This document shows, piece after piece, positions 51,393-59,616 of a DNA stretch of 64,000 nucleotides. Below the pieces are notes generated by a model that was not told where the DNA came from, did no database searches, and saw only the letters and a program-made list of their open reading frames with translations. Positions within the stretch are counted from its first letter, which is position 1. Every line of letters starts with the position of its first letter. This stretch comes from Amycolatopsis pretoriensis (GTDB lineage: Bacteria; Actinomycetota; Actinomycetes; Mycobacteriales; Pseudonocardiaceae), in contig NZ_FNUJ01000007.1 of NCBI RefSeq assembly GCF_900107925.1, positions 372,001 to 436,000 on the forward strand, given 5' to 3'. The position numbers were made by a program, and so were the translations under genes.

Positions 51393-51799
51393 CGCAGCTC
51401 CTGGATGCGCAGGAGGTTGCCGGCGGGGTCGCGGAAGGAGCAGTCGCGGACGCCGTAGGGCTGTTCGACCGGCTCCTGGACGACCTCGGCGTTGCCCGCT
51501 TCGAGCTTCGCGAACAGCGTGTCGAGGTCCTTGGTGGCGAGGTTGATGCCGGCGTAGGTGCCCTTGGCCATCATCTCGTTGATGGTGCGGCGCTCGTCGT
51601 CGGTGAGGCCGGGCGTCGCGGTCGCCGGCGCCAGCACGATCGCGGTGTCGGGCTGGTTCGGCGGACCGACGGTGATCCACGCCATGTCGCCGTACTTGAC
51701 GTTCATCCGGACCTCGAAGCCGAGCAGGTCGCGGTAGAAGGCGAGCGAGGCTTCCGGGTCGGTGTGGGGGAGGAAGCTCGAGTGAATGGTGACGTCCAT
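51389..51799 (-). CDS. VOC (glyoxalase/bleomycin-resistance-like) family protein
   Basis: About 136 residues: TIHSSFLPHTDPEASLAFYR, DLLGFEVRMNVKYGDMAWIT, then AGINLATKDLDTLFAKLEAG and GVRDCSFRDPAGNLLRIQEL. This is a single two-module VOC domain of the type often found with AraC regulators. The role is unknown: binding or modifying a toxic compound is plausible given the pump and UvrA-like neighbours. Confidence 0.85.
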   Translation of the reverse strand: MDVTIHSSFLPHTDPEASLAFYRDLLGFEVRMNVKYGDMAWITVGPPNQPDTAIVLAPATATPGLTDDERRTINEMMAKGTYAGINLATKDLDTLFAKLEAGNAEVVQEPVEQPYGVRDCSFRDPAGNLLRIQELR

Positions 51800-51809
51800 G
51801 GTCGTCACC

Positions 51810-52253
51810 CTAGGTGGCCGCGGAAGGCCGCGCTTCTCGATTCCTGATCGGTCTGGTGACCTGTTTGGCCACGCACGGCGGCATGCCGAGGGTGGCCTGG
51901 GCCTGCTCTTCGCGGTAGACGCTCGGCGGCACGCCGACCAGCTCGGCGAACCGGGTGCTGAAGGTGCCCAGCGACGAGAAGCCGACGGTGAAGCAGACCT
52001 CGGTGACGCTCAGCTCGCCCTTGCGCAGCAGCGCCATCGCGCGTTCGATCCGCCGCGTCATGAGGTAGGAATACGGTGACTCTCCGTAGGCCTTGCGGAA
52101 CTGGCGGCTGAGGTGCCCGGCGGACATGCCGGCGCCCTTGGCGAGCGCCTCGACGTCGAGGGGCTGGGCGTACTCCCGGTCGATCCGGTCCTTGACGCGA
52201 CGCAGCAGCGCGAGGTCGCGCAGGTACGGCTCGGAGGCGGAAGTGCTGCTCAC
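51810..52253 (-). CDS. AraC-family transcriptional regulator
   Basis: About 147 residues from GTG 52253. It consists of the AraC DNA-binding domain only: LDVEALAKGAGMSAGHLSRQ and FRKAYGESPYSYLMTRRIER (first HTH), LSVTEVCFTVGFSSLGTFST and RFAELVGVPPSVYREEQA (second HTH). There is no ligand-binding domain. It is the first gene of the operon and probably its regulator. Confidence 0.85.
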   Translation of the reverse strand: MSSTSASEPYLRDLALLRRVKDRIDREYAQPLDVEALAKGAGMSAGHLSRQFRKAYGESPYSYLMTRRIERAMALLRKGELSVTEVCFTVGFSSLGTFSTRFAELVGVPPSVYREEQAQATLGMPPCVAKQVTRPIRNREARPSAAT

Positions 52254-52302
52254 GGGGCCAATCGTGCCACACGCGACGGCCCCGGCGGGACGCTTCGGCA
52301 AG

Positions 52303-52442
52303 AGCGCCCCAATGTGGCCTTCGGTGCTCCACCGATGCCCCCACCGCCACCCTCAACGGAGGCGCTTCGCGCCGCAGTGCTTATTCAACGCACCCAATGT
52401 GGCCTTCGGTGCGGGAGACGCAACCAAGGCCACATTGGGGCG
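52303..52442. repeat. intergenic repeat CCAATGTGGCCTTCGGTGC with inverted copy
   Basis: The motif ccaatgtggccttcggtgc occurs at 52308-52326 and again near 52391-52409. The complement aaggccacattgg lies at 52425-52437, so the second copy can form a 13-bp hairpin at the end of the lysR gene (stop 52449). It lies between the 5' end of the AraC gene and the 3' end of the LysR gene and probably acts as terminator; the same motif core is likely dispersed in the genome. Confidence 0.6.
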
Positions 52443-52448
52443 CTCGGG

Positions 52449-53339
52449 TCAGCGGAGGGCGGTGCGGAGCGTGTCGCGCAGCCAGCGTTGGGCCGGGTCC
52501 GCGTCCAGGCGGGCGTGCCAGAACAGGCCCACCGCCACCTCCGGCAGCTCCGCCGGGATCGGGAACCAGCGCAGGCCCAGCGCCGGGCCGTGCTGCTCGG
52601 CCAGCCGCTCGGGGACCAGCCCGACGTGCGCGCTCGACGCCACCAGCAGCAGCGCCAGCGCCGACGTCGGGACCACCGCCGCCACGTGACGCCGCAGGCC
52701 CGCCGCCGCCAGGACGTCGTCCAATGGCCCGCGGGCCCGGCCGCGGCGGGACGCCGACACGTGCGGGTGGCGGCACAGCTGCGCCAGCGTCGGGCGGCGG
52801 CCGCGGCCCAGCGGGCTGTCCGCGCGGACGATGCCGACCAGCCGTTCGCGGTACAGCACCGCCGTCCGGATGTCCGGCGACGGGGCGTCGCCCGCGCCGA
52901 TGTCGAGGTCGACCGAGCCGTCGCGCAGCGCCTCCGTGCTTTCCGCGCCCTCCGCGACGAACCGCAGCGTGACGCCCGGGGCCACCGCCGCCGTCGCCTC
53001 GACCGCCGCCGTCGCCAGGGTCGCCGCGACGCCGTCGTTGATGCGGATCGTGAACGTGCGTTCCAGGCCGGCGACCGAGAAGTCCACGTTGACCAGCGCC
53101 GCCGCCTCCTCCAGCAGCGATCGCACCCGGGGTGCCGTGCGGAGCGCGAACGGCGTCGGCGCCATCCCGCGCCCGGCGCGCACCAGGATCGGGTCGCCCA
53201 TCGCCCGCCGCAGCCGGCCCAGCGCGCGGCTCGCCGCCGGGATGGACAGGTGCAGGCGCTCGGCCGCCGCCGTCACGCTGCCCTCGCGCAGCAGCGCGTC
53301 GAACACCCGCAGCAGGTTCAGGTCCAGCTGGTCCGCCAT
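52449..53339 (-). CDS. LysR-family transcriptional regulator
   Basis: A 296-residue protein: N-terminal winged HTH (LDLNLLRVFDALLREGSVTA, AAERLHLSIPAASRALGRLR) and a LysR substrate-binding domain (FTIRINDGVAATLATAAVEA, VDLDIGAGDAP). It is divergent from an MFS pump gene across 75 bp and is its likely regulator. Confidence 0.9.
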   Translation of the reverse strand: MADQLDLNLLRVFDALLREGSVTAAAERLHLSIPAASRALGRLRRAMGDPILVRAGRGMAPTPFALRTAPRVRSLLEEAAALVNVDFSVAGLERTFTIRINDGVAATLATAAVEATAAVAPGVTLRFVAEGAESTEALRDGSVDLDIGAGDAPSPDIRTAVLYRERLVGIVRADSPLGRGRRPTLAQLCRHPHVSASRRGRARGPLDDVLAAAGLRRHVAAVVPTSALALLLVASSAHVGLVPERLAEQHGPALGLRWFPIPAELPEVAVGLFWHARLDADPAQRWLRDTLRTALR

Positions 53340-53414
53340 GGTTGCAGCGTACGCAAACCATCCTTGTCGAAGTTGCGTGGCACGACACACGAGCCGCTCC
53401 ATACCGTCGGCCCC

Positions 53415-54788
53415 ATGCACCTCAAGCAACGAACCGGCGGCCTGCTGACGCTGATGTGCGCCTGCGTCGCGCTCGTCGTCGGCATGGTCGCGGCGGTCAA
53501 CCTCGCCGTCCCGATGCTCGCCGCGAGCGGGCTGCACCCGTCGGCGGCGACGCTGGTCTGGATCGTCGACACCTACGTGATCGTGTTCGCCTGCCTGGTG
53601 ATCCCCGGCGGCGCCGCGGGCGACCGGTACGGCCGCAAAGGTGTCCTGCTCGCCGGGCTCGGGCTGTTCGCCGCCGGTGCGCTGCTGTCGGCGCTGGCCC
53701 CGGACGTCGTCCTGCTGCTCGCCGGCCGCGCGCTCACCGGCGTCGGGGCCGCCGCGGTCCTGCCCAATTCGCTGGCCGTCCTGCTGCACGCCGTCCCGCC
53801 GGAGAAGAAGCCCGCGACCATCGCCACCTGGGCGTCCATGACCGGCATCGGCGGTGTCCTCGGCAACGTCGGGGGTGGACTCGTCCTCTCGACCGGGTCC
53901 TGGCGCTGGCTGTTCGCCGCCGCCGTGCCGATCGCGCTCGCCGAAGCCGCGCTGGTGGCGCGGACCGCCCCGGTGTCGTCGCGCCACGACCGCCGGCTCG
54001 ACCCCCTCGCCGCGTTGCTGCTCGTCGGTGCGTCGGTCGCCTTGCTCGTCGGGATCGTCCAGGGCCCGGAAGCGGGGTGGGGGAGCGCGGTCGTCGTGAC
54101 CGGGTTCGCCGGCGCCGCCGTGCTGTTCACGGCCTGGACGCTGCGGGAACTGAAGGCCGAACACCCGCTGCTGGATCCGCGGCTGTTCCGGATCCCGGGC
54201 CTGCGCAGCGCCTGCCTCGGCATGACGACGGTCTTCTTCGGCATGTTCGCGCTGTTCTACGTCAACGCGTCGTTCCTGCAGTACGCCAAGGGGTTCGGCG
54301 TGCTGGGCACCGGTCTGGGCATCGTCCCGCTGACCGTCCCGATCATCCTGGGCGGCCGGCACGTCGGCCGGCTGACCCGGCGCATCGGCTTCGACGCCAC
54401 GGTCGCGCTCGCCTTCGCGTTCGTCGGCGGTGGCCTGCTCGGGCTGTCCACAAGCGACGCCTCGACGCCGTACGCGGCCTATGCCGGGTGGCTCGTGGTG
54501 ACCGGGATCGGCGTGACGCTGGCGCTGCCGACGTTGTCGGGAGTCATCACCGGGTCGCTGCCGCCCGAGCAGGCGGGTGTCGGCACCGGGCTGCAGGCCA
54601 CCACCCGCGAGTTCGGCAGCGCGCTCGGCGTCGCCGTCATCGGCACGGTCATGTCGGCGACGAGCCGCGGAGGTGACGTCGTCACGGCGTTCGTCGCAGG
54701 CGCGGACACCGGGTTGCGCGTGGCCGGCGGGGTGGTCCTGGTGCTCGGCGCGCTGGTCGTGGGGGAGTCCTGGCGGCGGACGAGGTGA
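53415..54788 (+). CDS. DHA2-type MFS drug transporter
   Basis: A 457-residue protein with about 14 membrane segments: LVWIVDTYVIVFACLVIPGG, GDRYGRKGVLLAGLGLFAAG (motif A), ALTGVGAAAVLPNSLAVLLH (motif C-like), and the C-terminal TTREFGSALGVAVIGTVM, typical of the EmrB/QacA subfamily. It likely exports toxic compounds using proton force. The LysR gene is divergent; a terminator overlaps its stop codon. Confidence 0.9.
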   Translation: MHLKQRTGGLLTLMCACVALVVGMVAAVNLAVPMLAASGLHPSAATLVWIVDTYVIVFACLVIPGGAAGDRYGRKGVLLAGLGLFAAGALLSALAPDVVLLLAGRALTGVGAAAVLPNSLAVLLHAVPPEKKPATIATWASMTGIGGVLGNVGGGLVLSTGSWRWLFAAAVPIALAEAALVARTAPVSSRHDRRLDPLAALLLVGASVALLVGIVQGPEAGWGSAVVVTGFAGAAVLFTAWTLRELKAEHPLLDPRLFRIPGLRSACLGMTTVFFGMFALFYVNASFLQYAKGFGVLGTGLGIVPLTVPIILGGRHVGRLTRRIGFDATVALAFAFVGGGLLGLSTSDASTPYAAYAGWLVVTGIGVTLALPTLSGVITGSLPPEQAGVGTGLQATTREFGSALGVAVIGTVMSATSRGGDVVTAFVAGADTGLRVAGGVVLVLGALVVGESWRRTR

Positions 54789-54829
54789 AGGCCGTCTCGC
54801 GGGCTCCCGTTTCCCTCGAGACGGCCTTC
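54787..54829 (+). terminator. terminator of the DHA2 transporter gene
   Basis: gaaggccgtctcg (54787-54799) and cgagacggccttc (54817-54829) form a perfect 13-bp stem that begins inside the TGA stop codon. Confidence 0.7.
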
Positions 54830-55168
54830 GCCGGTGCAACCCCGAACCCGACTTTTCCGACCGTGCCGGTCTTCCCGGCGGCATACCCTTCCCCCGGGAA
54901 GGCCGGCACGGACGTGCACGCCGTGGCGGTGCGAACCACCGCGGCGCTCGACCCCGGGCCCCCGCCCGGTGCGCCGGAAGAAGGCCACCCCGGGGGCGTC
55001 GGGTTCCCTCGGGATGGCCCTCTCCTGGCCCGCCGGACGCTTGACACGCAGAACGCGAGGCGGGCAGGGGGACGTTGGGGCCGATCACCACACCGCCCAG
55101 CCGCGGAGGGGGCGTGGTGACCGGCGAGGGGACGATGGCCGCCGCGCGCAGCCACGTCCCGGCTTTCT
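54830..55168. other. intergenic region with a second stem-loop; no gene seen
   Basis: cgtgccggtcttcccgg (54862-54878) pairs with ccgggaaggccggcacg (54894-54910) over 17 bases with one wobble. The remaining 250 bases are GC-rich without a plausible reading frame and end at the stop of the minus-strand reductase gene. Confidence 0.5.
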
Positions 55169-56605
55169 CTACCTCCCCATCGGGATGGCCATGGTCGGCA
55201 GCGCCGCCCCGGGCTGGGCGGCGAACGCCGTGGTCGGCGGGGCCGCCAGCGCGGGGAACGCCGTCGTCGGGATGTTGTTGGCGAACTCGCTTTCGAACTC
55301 GCGCTCGAAGGCCTGCTGGTCGAAGCCGCTGTCGACCTCCGTCGGCACGTCGGCCGCCAGCGCGGCGAGCGCCGGCTCGACGACCGGGACCTCGGGCACC
55401 TCCGCGACGGGCGCGGGCTCCGGCTCGGGCACGTAGTCGGGGGCGGGCAGCCGGCGGTCGAGCTCGGCCATCCAGTCGAGCATCGCCCGCGGCCGGTCCC
55501 ACGACGAGATGCCGACGAGCTGGCCGTCGCGGACGAAGCCGGTGATGCCGTCGGCCAGCGTGACCGTGTCCTCGGCCAGCGAAGGCATCCCGCACATCTG
55601 CAGCCGCGTGTCGTACAGCGTCGACCAGGCCCGGGGGAGCGGGGTGAACGGCTTCGCGCTGGACTGGCCCATCAGCAGGTTGTCCGCCGCGTGCCGGGCC
55701 GATTCGACGGCGTTGATCCAGTGCTCGACCCGCCGCGGGGTCTCGTCGAACCGCAGGTTCGGCCAGCGCGCGATGTCGCCGGCGATGACGACGTCGGACG
55801 CGCCCTCGGCGAACAGCTTCGCGTCGCAGAGCACGCCGTCGCTGATGTCGAGGCCGGAGCCGCGCATCCAGTCGACCGACGGGACGCTGCCGATGGCGAG
55901 CACGACGACGCTGGCGACCAGCAGCTGGTTGTTCGTCAGGTGCAGCCCGACGGTGTCCTTCGTGCTGATCCAGTGCCGCACTTCGCTCTTCATCGCCAGC
56001 TTCGCGCGGTGCTCGTGGTGCGCTTCGACGATGCCGCTGGAGACGCGGTCGCCGAAGCGGTGCAGCGGCGCCTTCGCGTGGCCGATCAGGGTGACGTCCC
56101 GGCCGATGTGCCGCATGCTCGCGGCGAACTCGTTGCCGATCAGGCCGGCCCCGATCACGACGGCGGGCTTCTTGCTGGCGTTGAGGCAGCGCCGCACGGC
56201 CATCGAATCCTCGACCGTGCGCAGGATCCGCACGCGCGGGTCGTGCCGCGGCGACCCGGGCAGGTGCCGCGGGTAGACGCCGGTCGCGGCGATCAGGCCG
56301 TCGTACCAGAGGGACTCGCCGCCGGGCAGGTGCACGACCCGCTCGGTGGTGTCCAGGTGCGTGACGCGCGCGCCGAGGCGCCAGTGCACGTCGAGGTCCG
56401 GCAGGTAGTGGTCGAGCCCGACGTCGCTGGGGCGTTCGGTGCCCATCACCAGTGCCTTGGAGACCATCGGCCGGTGGTAGGGCCGCCGCGCTTCGTCGCC
56501 GATGAGAACGATCTCGCCGTCGAACTTCTGCTCGCGCAGCCGTTCCGCGGCACGCAGCCCGGCGACACCCGCGCCGACGATGACGATCCGGTCGCCGTCA
56601 GCCAT
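55169..56605 (-). CDS. FAD-dependent ferredoxin-reductase-like protein with acidic tail
   Basis: A 478-residue flavoprotein: IVIVGAGVAGLRAAERLREQ (FAD), RRPYHRPMVSKALVMG, VVIGAGLIGNEFAASMRHIG (NAD), VVVLAIGSVP, VVIAGDIARWPN. This is the bacterial ferredoxin/rubredoxin reductase (AlkT/CamA-like) pattern over about 390 residues. A 90-residue Pro/Ala/Glu-rich tail ends with AALPTMAIPMGR. The neighbouring ferredoxin gene overlaps its start by eight bases, so the two should form an electron-transfer pair. Confidence 0.85.
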   Translation of the reverse strand: MADGDRIVIVGAGVAGLRAAERLREQKFDGEIVLIGDEARRPYHRPMVSKALVMGTERPSDVGLDHYLPDLDVHWRLGARVTHLDTTERVVHLPGGESLWYDGLIAATGVYPRHLPGSPRHDPRVRILRTVEDSMAVRRCLNASKKPAVVIGAGLIGNEFAASMRHIGRDVTLIGHAKAPLHRFGDRVSSGIVEAHHEHRAKLAMKSEVRHWISTKDTVGLHLTNNQLLVASVVVLAIGSVPSVDWMRGSGLDISDGVLCDAKLFAEGASDVVIAGDIARWPNLRFDETPRRVEHWINAVESARHAADNLLMGQSSAKPFTPLPRAWSTLYDTRLQMCGMPSLAEDTVTLADGITGFVRDGQLVGISSWDRPRAMLDWMAELDRRLPAPDYVPEPEPAPVAEVPEVPVVEPALAALAADVPTEVDSGFDQQAFEREFESEFANNIPTTAFPALAAPPTTAFAAQPGAALPTMAIPMGR

Positions 56606-56828
56606 CGAGCTCTCCTCTCATCACGACCGCCTGCATCGGGCAGCAGCGGGCCGCCATCTTCGCCTGTTCAATCGTGGTCTCGTCCAGCAGCCGCGTGTGG
56701 AAGCGCAGGCGGCCGTCCTGGCCGAGGTCGAACACGTCCGGCGCCTCCATGGCGCAGATGCCGTAGAGCTCGCACCGGTCGTTGTCGACGCTGATCCGGG
56801 GGCCGCCCCCGGGCAAACGGAAGGGCAT
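56598..56828 (-). CDS. 3Fe-4S-type ferredoxin
   Basis: Seventy-six residues: ISVDNDRCELYGICAMEAPD (C-x5-C), then AARCCPMQAV with the last Cys before Pro. This is the single-cluster ferredoxin that serves P450s and related oxygenases in actinomycetes; no P450 is in the window. It lies between the cytochrome-b-like gene (1-bp gap) and the reductase gene (overlap). Confidence 0.88.
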   Translation of the reverse strand: MPFRLPGGGPRISVDNDRCELYGICAMEAPDVFDLGQDGRLRFHTRLLDETTIEQAKMAARCCPMQAVVMRGELDG

Positions 56829-56829
56829 G

Positions 56830-57447
56830 TCAGGCCACCTGCTCTTCCACGAGCCCGATGCGCTCCAGGGTCCGCGCGGGCATGAACCGCAGCAGCGACG
56901 TCGTGACCGCCGGGACGAGCAGCGTGATGCCGCCCAGCCAGACGACCGCGAGGTGGCCGTTGGCGATCGAGCCGAACCACGCGTGCAGCGCGGTCAGCGC
57001 GACGGCCGGGTAGGCGCAGCGGTGCAGCCACAGCCAGCGGCGGTAGGAGGTGAACCGCTGCAGGCCGGCGGTCAGCGCGATGGCGAGCATGACCTCGAAG
57101 CCGACGATGCCGATGCTGTGCCGGGTCTCCTGGCCCGACAGGAAGGGGAGGAACAGGTACTGCAGGCTGTAGGGCTGGATCGTCAGGTAAAAGAAGCCCA
57201 GCGCGTGGATGCCGCCGAAGATCAGCGTGCCGGTGGCCAGCACCATGTGCGAGCTGCGCAGCGCCTTGCGGCCGGTGACCGAGCGCACCCAGCCGGTGGC
57301 GGTCAGCACGCCCCAGGTGAGCGTCAGCATCATCGCCGCGTAGGACGCCCGGGCGGCGAAAGCCGCGAGGCCGCGGGCCGCCGGGTCGGTCTTCGGCTGG
57401 AACTGCTGGGTGAGGAAGATCGTCGCGTCGTGCCAGGTCTCAACCAT
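56830..57447 (-). CDS. ferric-reductase-like / cytochrome-b-type membrane protein
   Basis: A 205-residue protein with six hydrophobic segments and haem-ligand-like histidines in LRSSHMVLATGTLIFGGIHA and HRCAYPAVALTALHAWFGS, resembling the ferric-reductase transmembrane (FRD) domain. There is no attached FAD/NAD domain; the ferredoxin and reductase encoded after it could supply electrons. The operon with secreted DUF4142 and COG4315 proteins suggests a periplasmic redox function. Confidence 0.75.
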   Translation of the reverse strand: MVETWHDATIFLTQQFQPKTDPAARGLAAFAARASYAAMMLTLTWGVLTATGWVRSVTGRKALRSSHMVLATGTLIFGGIHALGFFYLTIQPYSLQYLFLPFLSGQETRHSIGIVGFEVMLAIALTAGLQRFTSYRRWLWLHRCAYPAVALTALHAWFGSIANGHLAVVWLGGITLLVPAVTTSLLRFMPARTLERIGLVEEQVA

Positions 57448-58237
57448 GGGTGCCCCCGGTTCTGACGGTGGCCGGCCGGCGGGACGCCCGGGCGCGGCCG
57501 CGGTTGCCCTTGATCTGGCGCAGCACGTAGAAGAGGCCGCCGCCGACCAGCAGGAACAGGGCTCCCACCACGGCGATCTGCGACGGGTCGAGGCCGAGCG
57601 GCTGCCCGACGGGCGCGGCCGTGGTCGAGACGGCCGGTGTCGGCAGCGCGGTGTAGTCGACCATGCCGCTGCTTTCGAGCATCGTCATGTGCCGCAACAC
57701 GGCCTGGTTCCCGACGGTCGCGAACGCCCGCACGTCGTCGTTGCGGGTACCGGCCCGCAGCTGCGCGAGGACGGCGAACACCTGGCCGTGCGCCGCACGC
57801 AGCCGGTTGGCGAAGACGCTGTCGAACGACGCCCCGGGAGGCGCCGCCATCTCTTCGGCCAGCCAGCCCATCTGTTCGGCCGAGGGCTGGTCGGGGACCG
57901 GCGAGTTCAGCTTCTGCGACAGCGCGCGCGTGGCGACGTCGAGCCGGCCGTGGTCCATCATGATCGCGAAGCCGATGGCCTGGACCTTCGGGCTGCCCTT
58001 CTGCATCGCCATCATGCCCGAGGGCATCTCCCACAGGCCCGCCTGGCGGACCTTGTTCAGCAGCACCGCGTCGGTGTCGGACACCGCGGTGGTCTGGGCG
58101 ATCGAGGCCGGGGACACCGACGCGAGCAGCGTCAGCACCGCGACCAGCACGAACAGGATCCGGACCAGCGGGCGCGAACGCTCGAGCGAGGACGGCGGAG
58201 CGAGCTCCAGCCCCGCGAGCTCAGAGGCCGAAAGCAT
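57440..58237 (-). CDS. membrane-anchored DUF4142 protein
   Basis: About 265 residues from ATG 58237 with GGAGGG upstream. One N-terminal hydrophobic segment (LVRILFVLVAVLTLLASV) is followed by the DUF4142 helical-bundle domain (about 60-195, LLNKVRQAGLWEMPSGMMAM, IMMDHGRLDVATRALSQKLN). Then come a linker and a C-terminal membrane helix (IAVVGALFLLVGGGLFYVL) with basic tail. DUF4142 domains are ferritin-like bundles, extracytoplasmic here. Its start overlaps the lipoprotein stop. Confidence 0.8.
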   Translation of the reverse strand: MLSASELAGLELAPPSSLERSRPLVRILFVLVAVLTLLASVSPASIAQTTAVSDTDAVLLNKVRQAGLWEMPSGMMAMQKGSPKVQAIGFAIMMDHGRLDVATRALSQKLNSPVPDQPSAEQMGWLAEEMAAPPGASFDSVFANRLRAAHGQVFAVLAQLRAGTRNDDVRAFATVGNQAVLRHMTMLESSGMVDYTALPTPAVSTTAAPVGQPLGLDPSQIAVVGALFLLVGGGLFYVLRQIKGNRGRARASRRPATVRTGGTHG

Positions 58238-58820
58238 TTTCCCTCCACTCATCCTGGGTCATCGTGATCTTCTTGCCGTCCGGCGCGATCGGGTACCACG
58301 CCTGGTCAGCGCCCTGGCCCGACGTGTCGGCGGGTTCGCTGTCGCCGGTGAAGTGGTACAGCGGCCAGCCGGCGAGGGTGGCCTGCTGGGTGCCGTCGTC
58401 GCGGGTGATCTGGCCGATCAGCGACCGGTCGACGTCGATCGGCGCGGGGCCGCCGGCCCGGACCGGGATCCACTTGGTCGCGCACGCGTCGTTGCAGTTC
58501 GAGCGGGACGGGTCGGTCGAATCGCGGTCGTAGCGGTAGATCGTGTAGCCGGTCCCGTCGACGAGCAGCAGGCCGAGGTCGAACGTCTTCGCGGCCCTGA
58601 GCTGGCTCTTCATCGGGTCGTTCGGGTTGGCCGTGATCGGTTGCGGCATCGCGATCGTCATCGGGACCTGCTGCTGCATACCGGGCATCTGCATCCCGGC
58701 GCCGCCACCGGCGGCATAGCCGCCCGAGGTGGTGGCCGCGCCGGCGGTGCAGGCGGTGAGCAGGGCGAGTGCGGTGAGGCACACGGCGGCGGGGACCACC
58801 GTACGGGGAATGCGTATCAC
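58221..58820 (-). CDS. secreted lipoprotein with COG4315-type repeat domain
   Basis: A 199-residue protein from GTG 58820 with GGAGGA upstream. Lipoprotein signal: hydrophobic stretch then LALLTACTAG (lipobox Cys about 25). A Met/Gln-rich linker (GMQMPGMQQQVPM) precedes one copy of the secreted-repeat domain: GYTIYRYDRDSTDPSRSNCN, ACATKWIPV, then TRDDGTQQATLAGWPLYHFT. The Met-rich linker could bind copper. It is the first gene of the minus operon behind a strong ECF-type promoter. Confidence 0.83.
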   Translation of the reverse strand: MIRIPRTVVPAAVCLTALALLTACTAGAATTSGGYAAGGGAGMQMPGMQQQVPMTIAMPQPITANPNDPMKSQLRAAKTFDLGLLLVDGTGYTIYRYDRDSTDPSRSNCNDACATKWIPVRAGGPAPIDVDRSLIGQITRDDGTQQATLAGWPLYHFTGDSEPADTSGQGADQAWYPIAPDGKKITMTQDEWRENAFGL

Positions 58821-58959
58821 TGCTCCTCCGAGGGCATGACTACGCGCAGTAGCCTGGGGTGAGGCGGAAATGCGCGCGAAGGATCCACAGTGGACATTCG
58901 GTCCGGAGTGGATGCGGAGCGTTGCGGGGGACAACGCCTTGTCGGGGTCTTCGGTAGGG

Positions 58960-58987
58960 GATACGGACACGGTCCGGAAACGGTTCA
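58960..58987 (-). promoter_or_regulatory. ECF-type promoter for the lipoprotein-ferredoxin operon
   Basis: On the minus strand TGAACC (58987-58982), a 16-base spacer and CGTATC (58965-58960), identical in both hexamers and spacer length to the promoter before the DUF1996 gene. TGAACC resembles the -35 reported for SigL-type ECF sigma factors. The spacer and flanks also form a 13-base inverted repeat (58969-58981 with 58993-59005). Confidence 0.7.
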
Positions 58988-59039
58988 AAAAAGTTTCGGG
59001 ACCGTTTGGTACTGGACGTAGGCCCTTCGGAGCACCAGG

Positions 59040-59609
59040 ATGTCCCGCGTGGGACGGCACACCCGAGCGCTGAGACCCGTTCAAGATCAGGAAGTCGTTG
59101 TCGAGCACAACGACGCCTCCGACGACTTGGCGAAGGCGCTCTACCAGGAGTTCGGCGGGTCCCTCATGGCGTTCGCGCTGCGGCTGACCGGCCACGACCG
59201 GCAGTGGGCCGAAGACGTCGTGCAGGAGACCCTGATCAAGGCGTGGCGGAACGCGGACAAGCTCGACCGCCAGCCGGAGATGCTGCGCGCGTGGCTGTTC
59301 ACCGTCGCCCGGCGGACCGTCATCGACGGCTGGCGCAGCCGCAGTGTCCGGCCCCAGGAGCTCGAGGAGATCGAGTCCGACGCGATCGCGGTGTCCGACG
59401 AATCGGACCGGACGCTCGCCGCGATGATCGTTTACGAGGCGCTGCAGGGCCTTTCGCCCGAGCAGCGGGAAGCCATCCAGCAGACCTACCTGCGCGATCG
59501 CACCGTCAACGAGGTCGCGGCGACCCTCGGCGTGCCCCCGGGCACCATCAAGTCCCGCATCCACCACGCCGTCCGCGCCCTGCGCCGGGCCCTGCGGGAG
59601 CGGGGGTGA
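59040..59609 (+). CDS. ECF RNA polymerase sigma factor (SigL-like)
   Basis: A 189-residue protein: sigma2 domain LYQEFGGSLMAFALRLTGHD, WAEDVVQETLIKAWRNADKL, MLRAWLFTVARRTVIDGWRS; sigma4 domain YEALQGLSPEQREAIQQTYL, VNEVAATLGVPPGTIKSRIH. The anti-sigma gene follows 7 bp later. ATG 59040 has AGGA upstream; a GTG nine bases downstream is possible. It probably reads the TGAACC-N16-CGTATC promoters on either side of it. Confidence 0.92.
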   Translation: MSRVGRHTRALRPVQDQEVVVEHNDASDDLAKALYQEFGGSLMAFALRLTGHDRQWAEDVVQETLIKAWRNADKLDRQPEMLRAWLFTVARRTVIDGWRSRSVRPQELEEIESDAIAVSDESDRTLAAMIVYEALQGLSPEQREAIQQTYLRDRTVNEVAATLGVPPGTIKSRIHHAVRALRRALRERG

Positions 59610-59616
59610 ACTGAGG

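Noticed and set aside
52449..55595. 1048-residue minus frame across the MFS transporter
   Set aside because: Only the C-terminal 296 residues (LysR) are coding; the rest is antisense of the DHA2 transporter.
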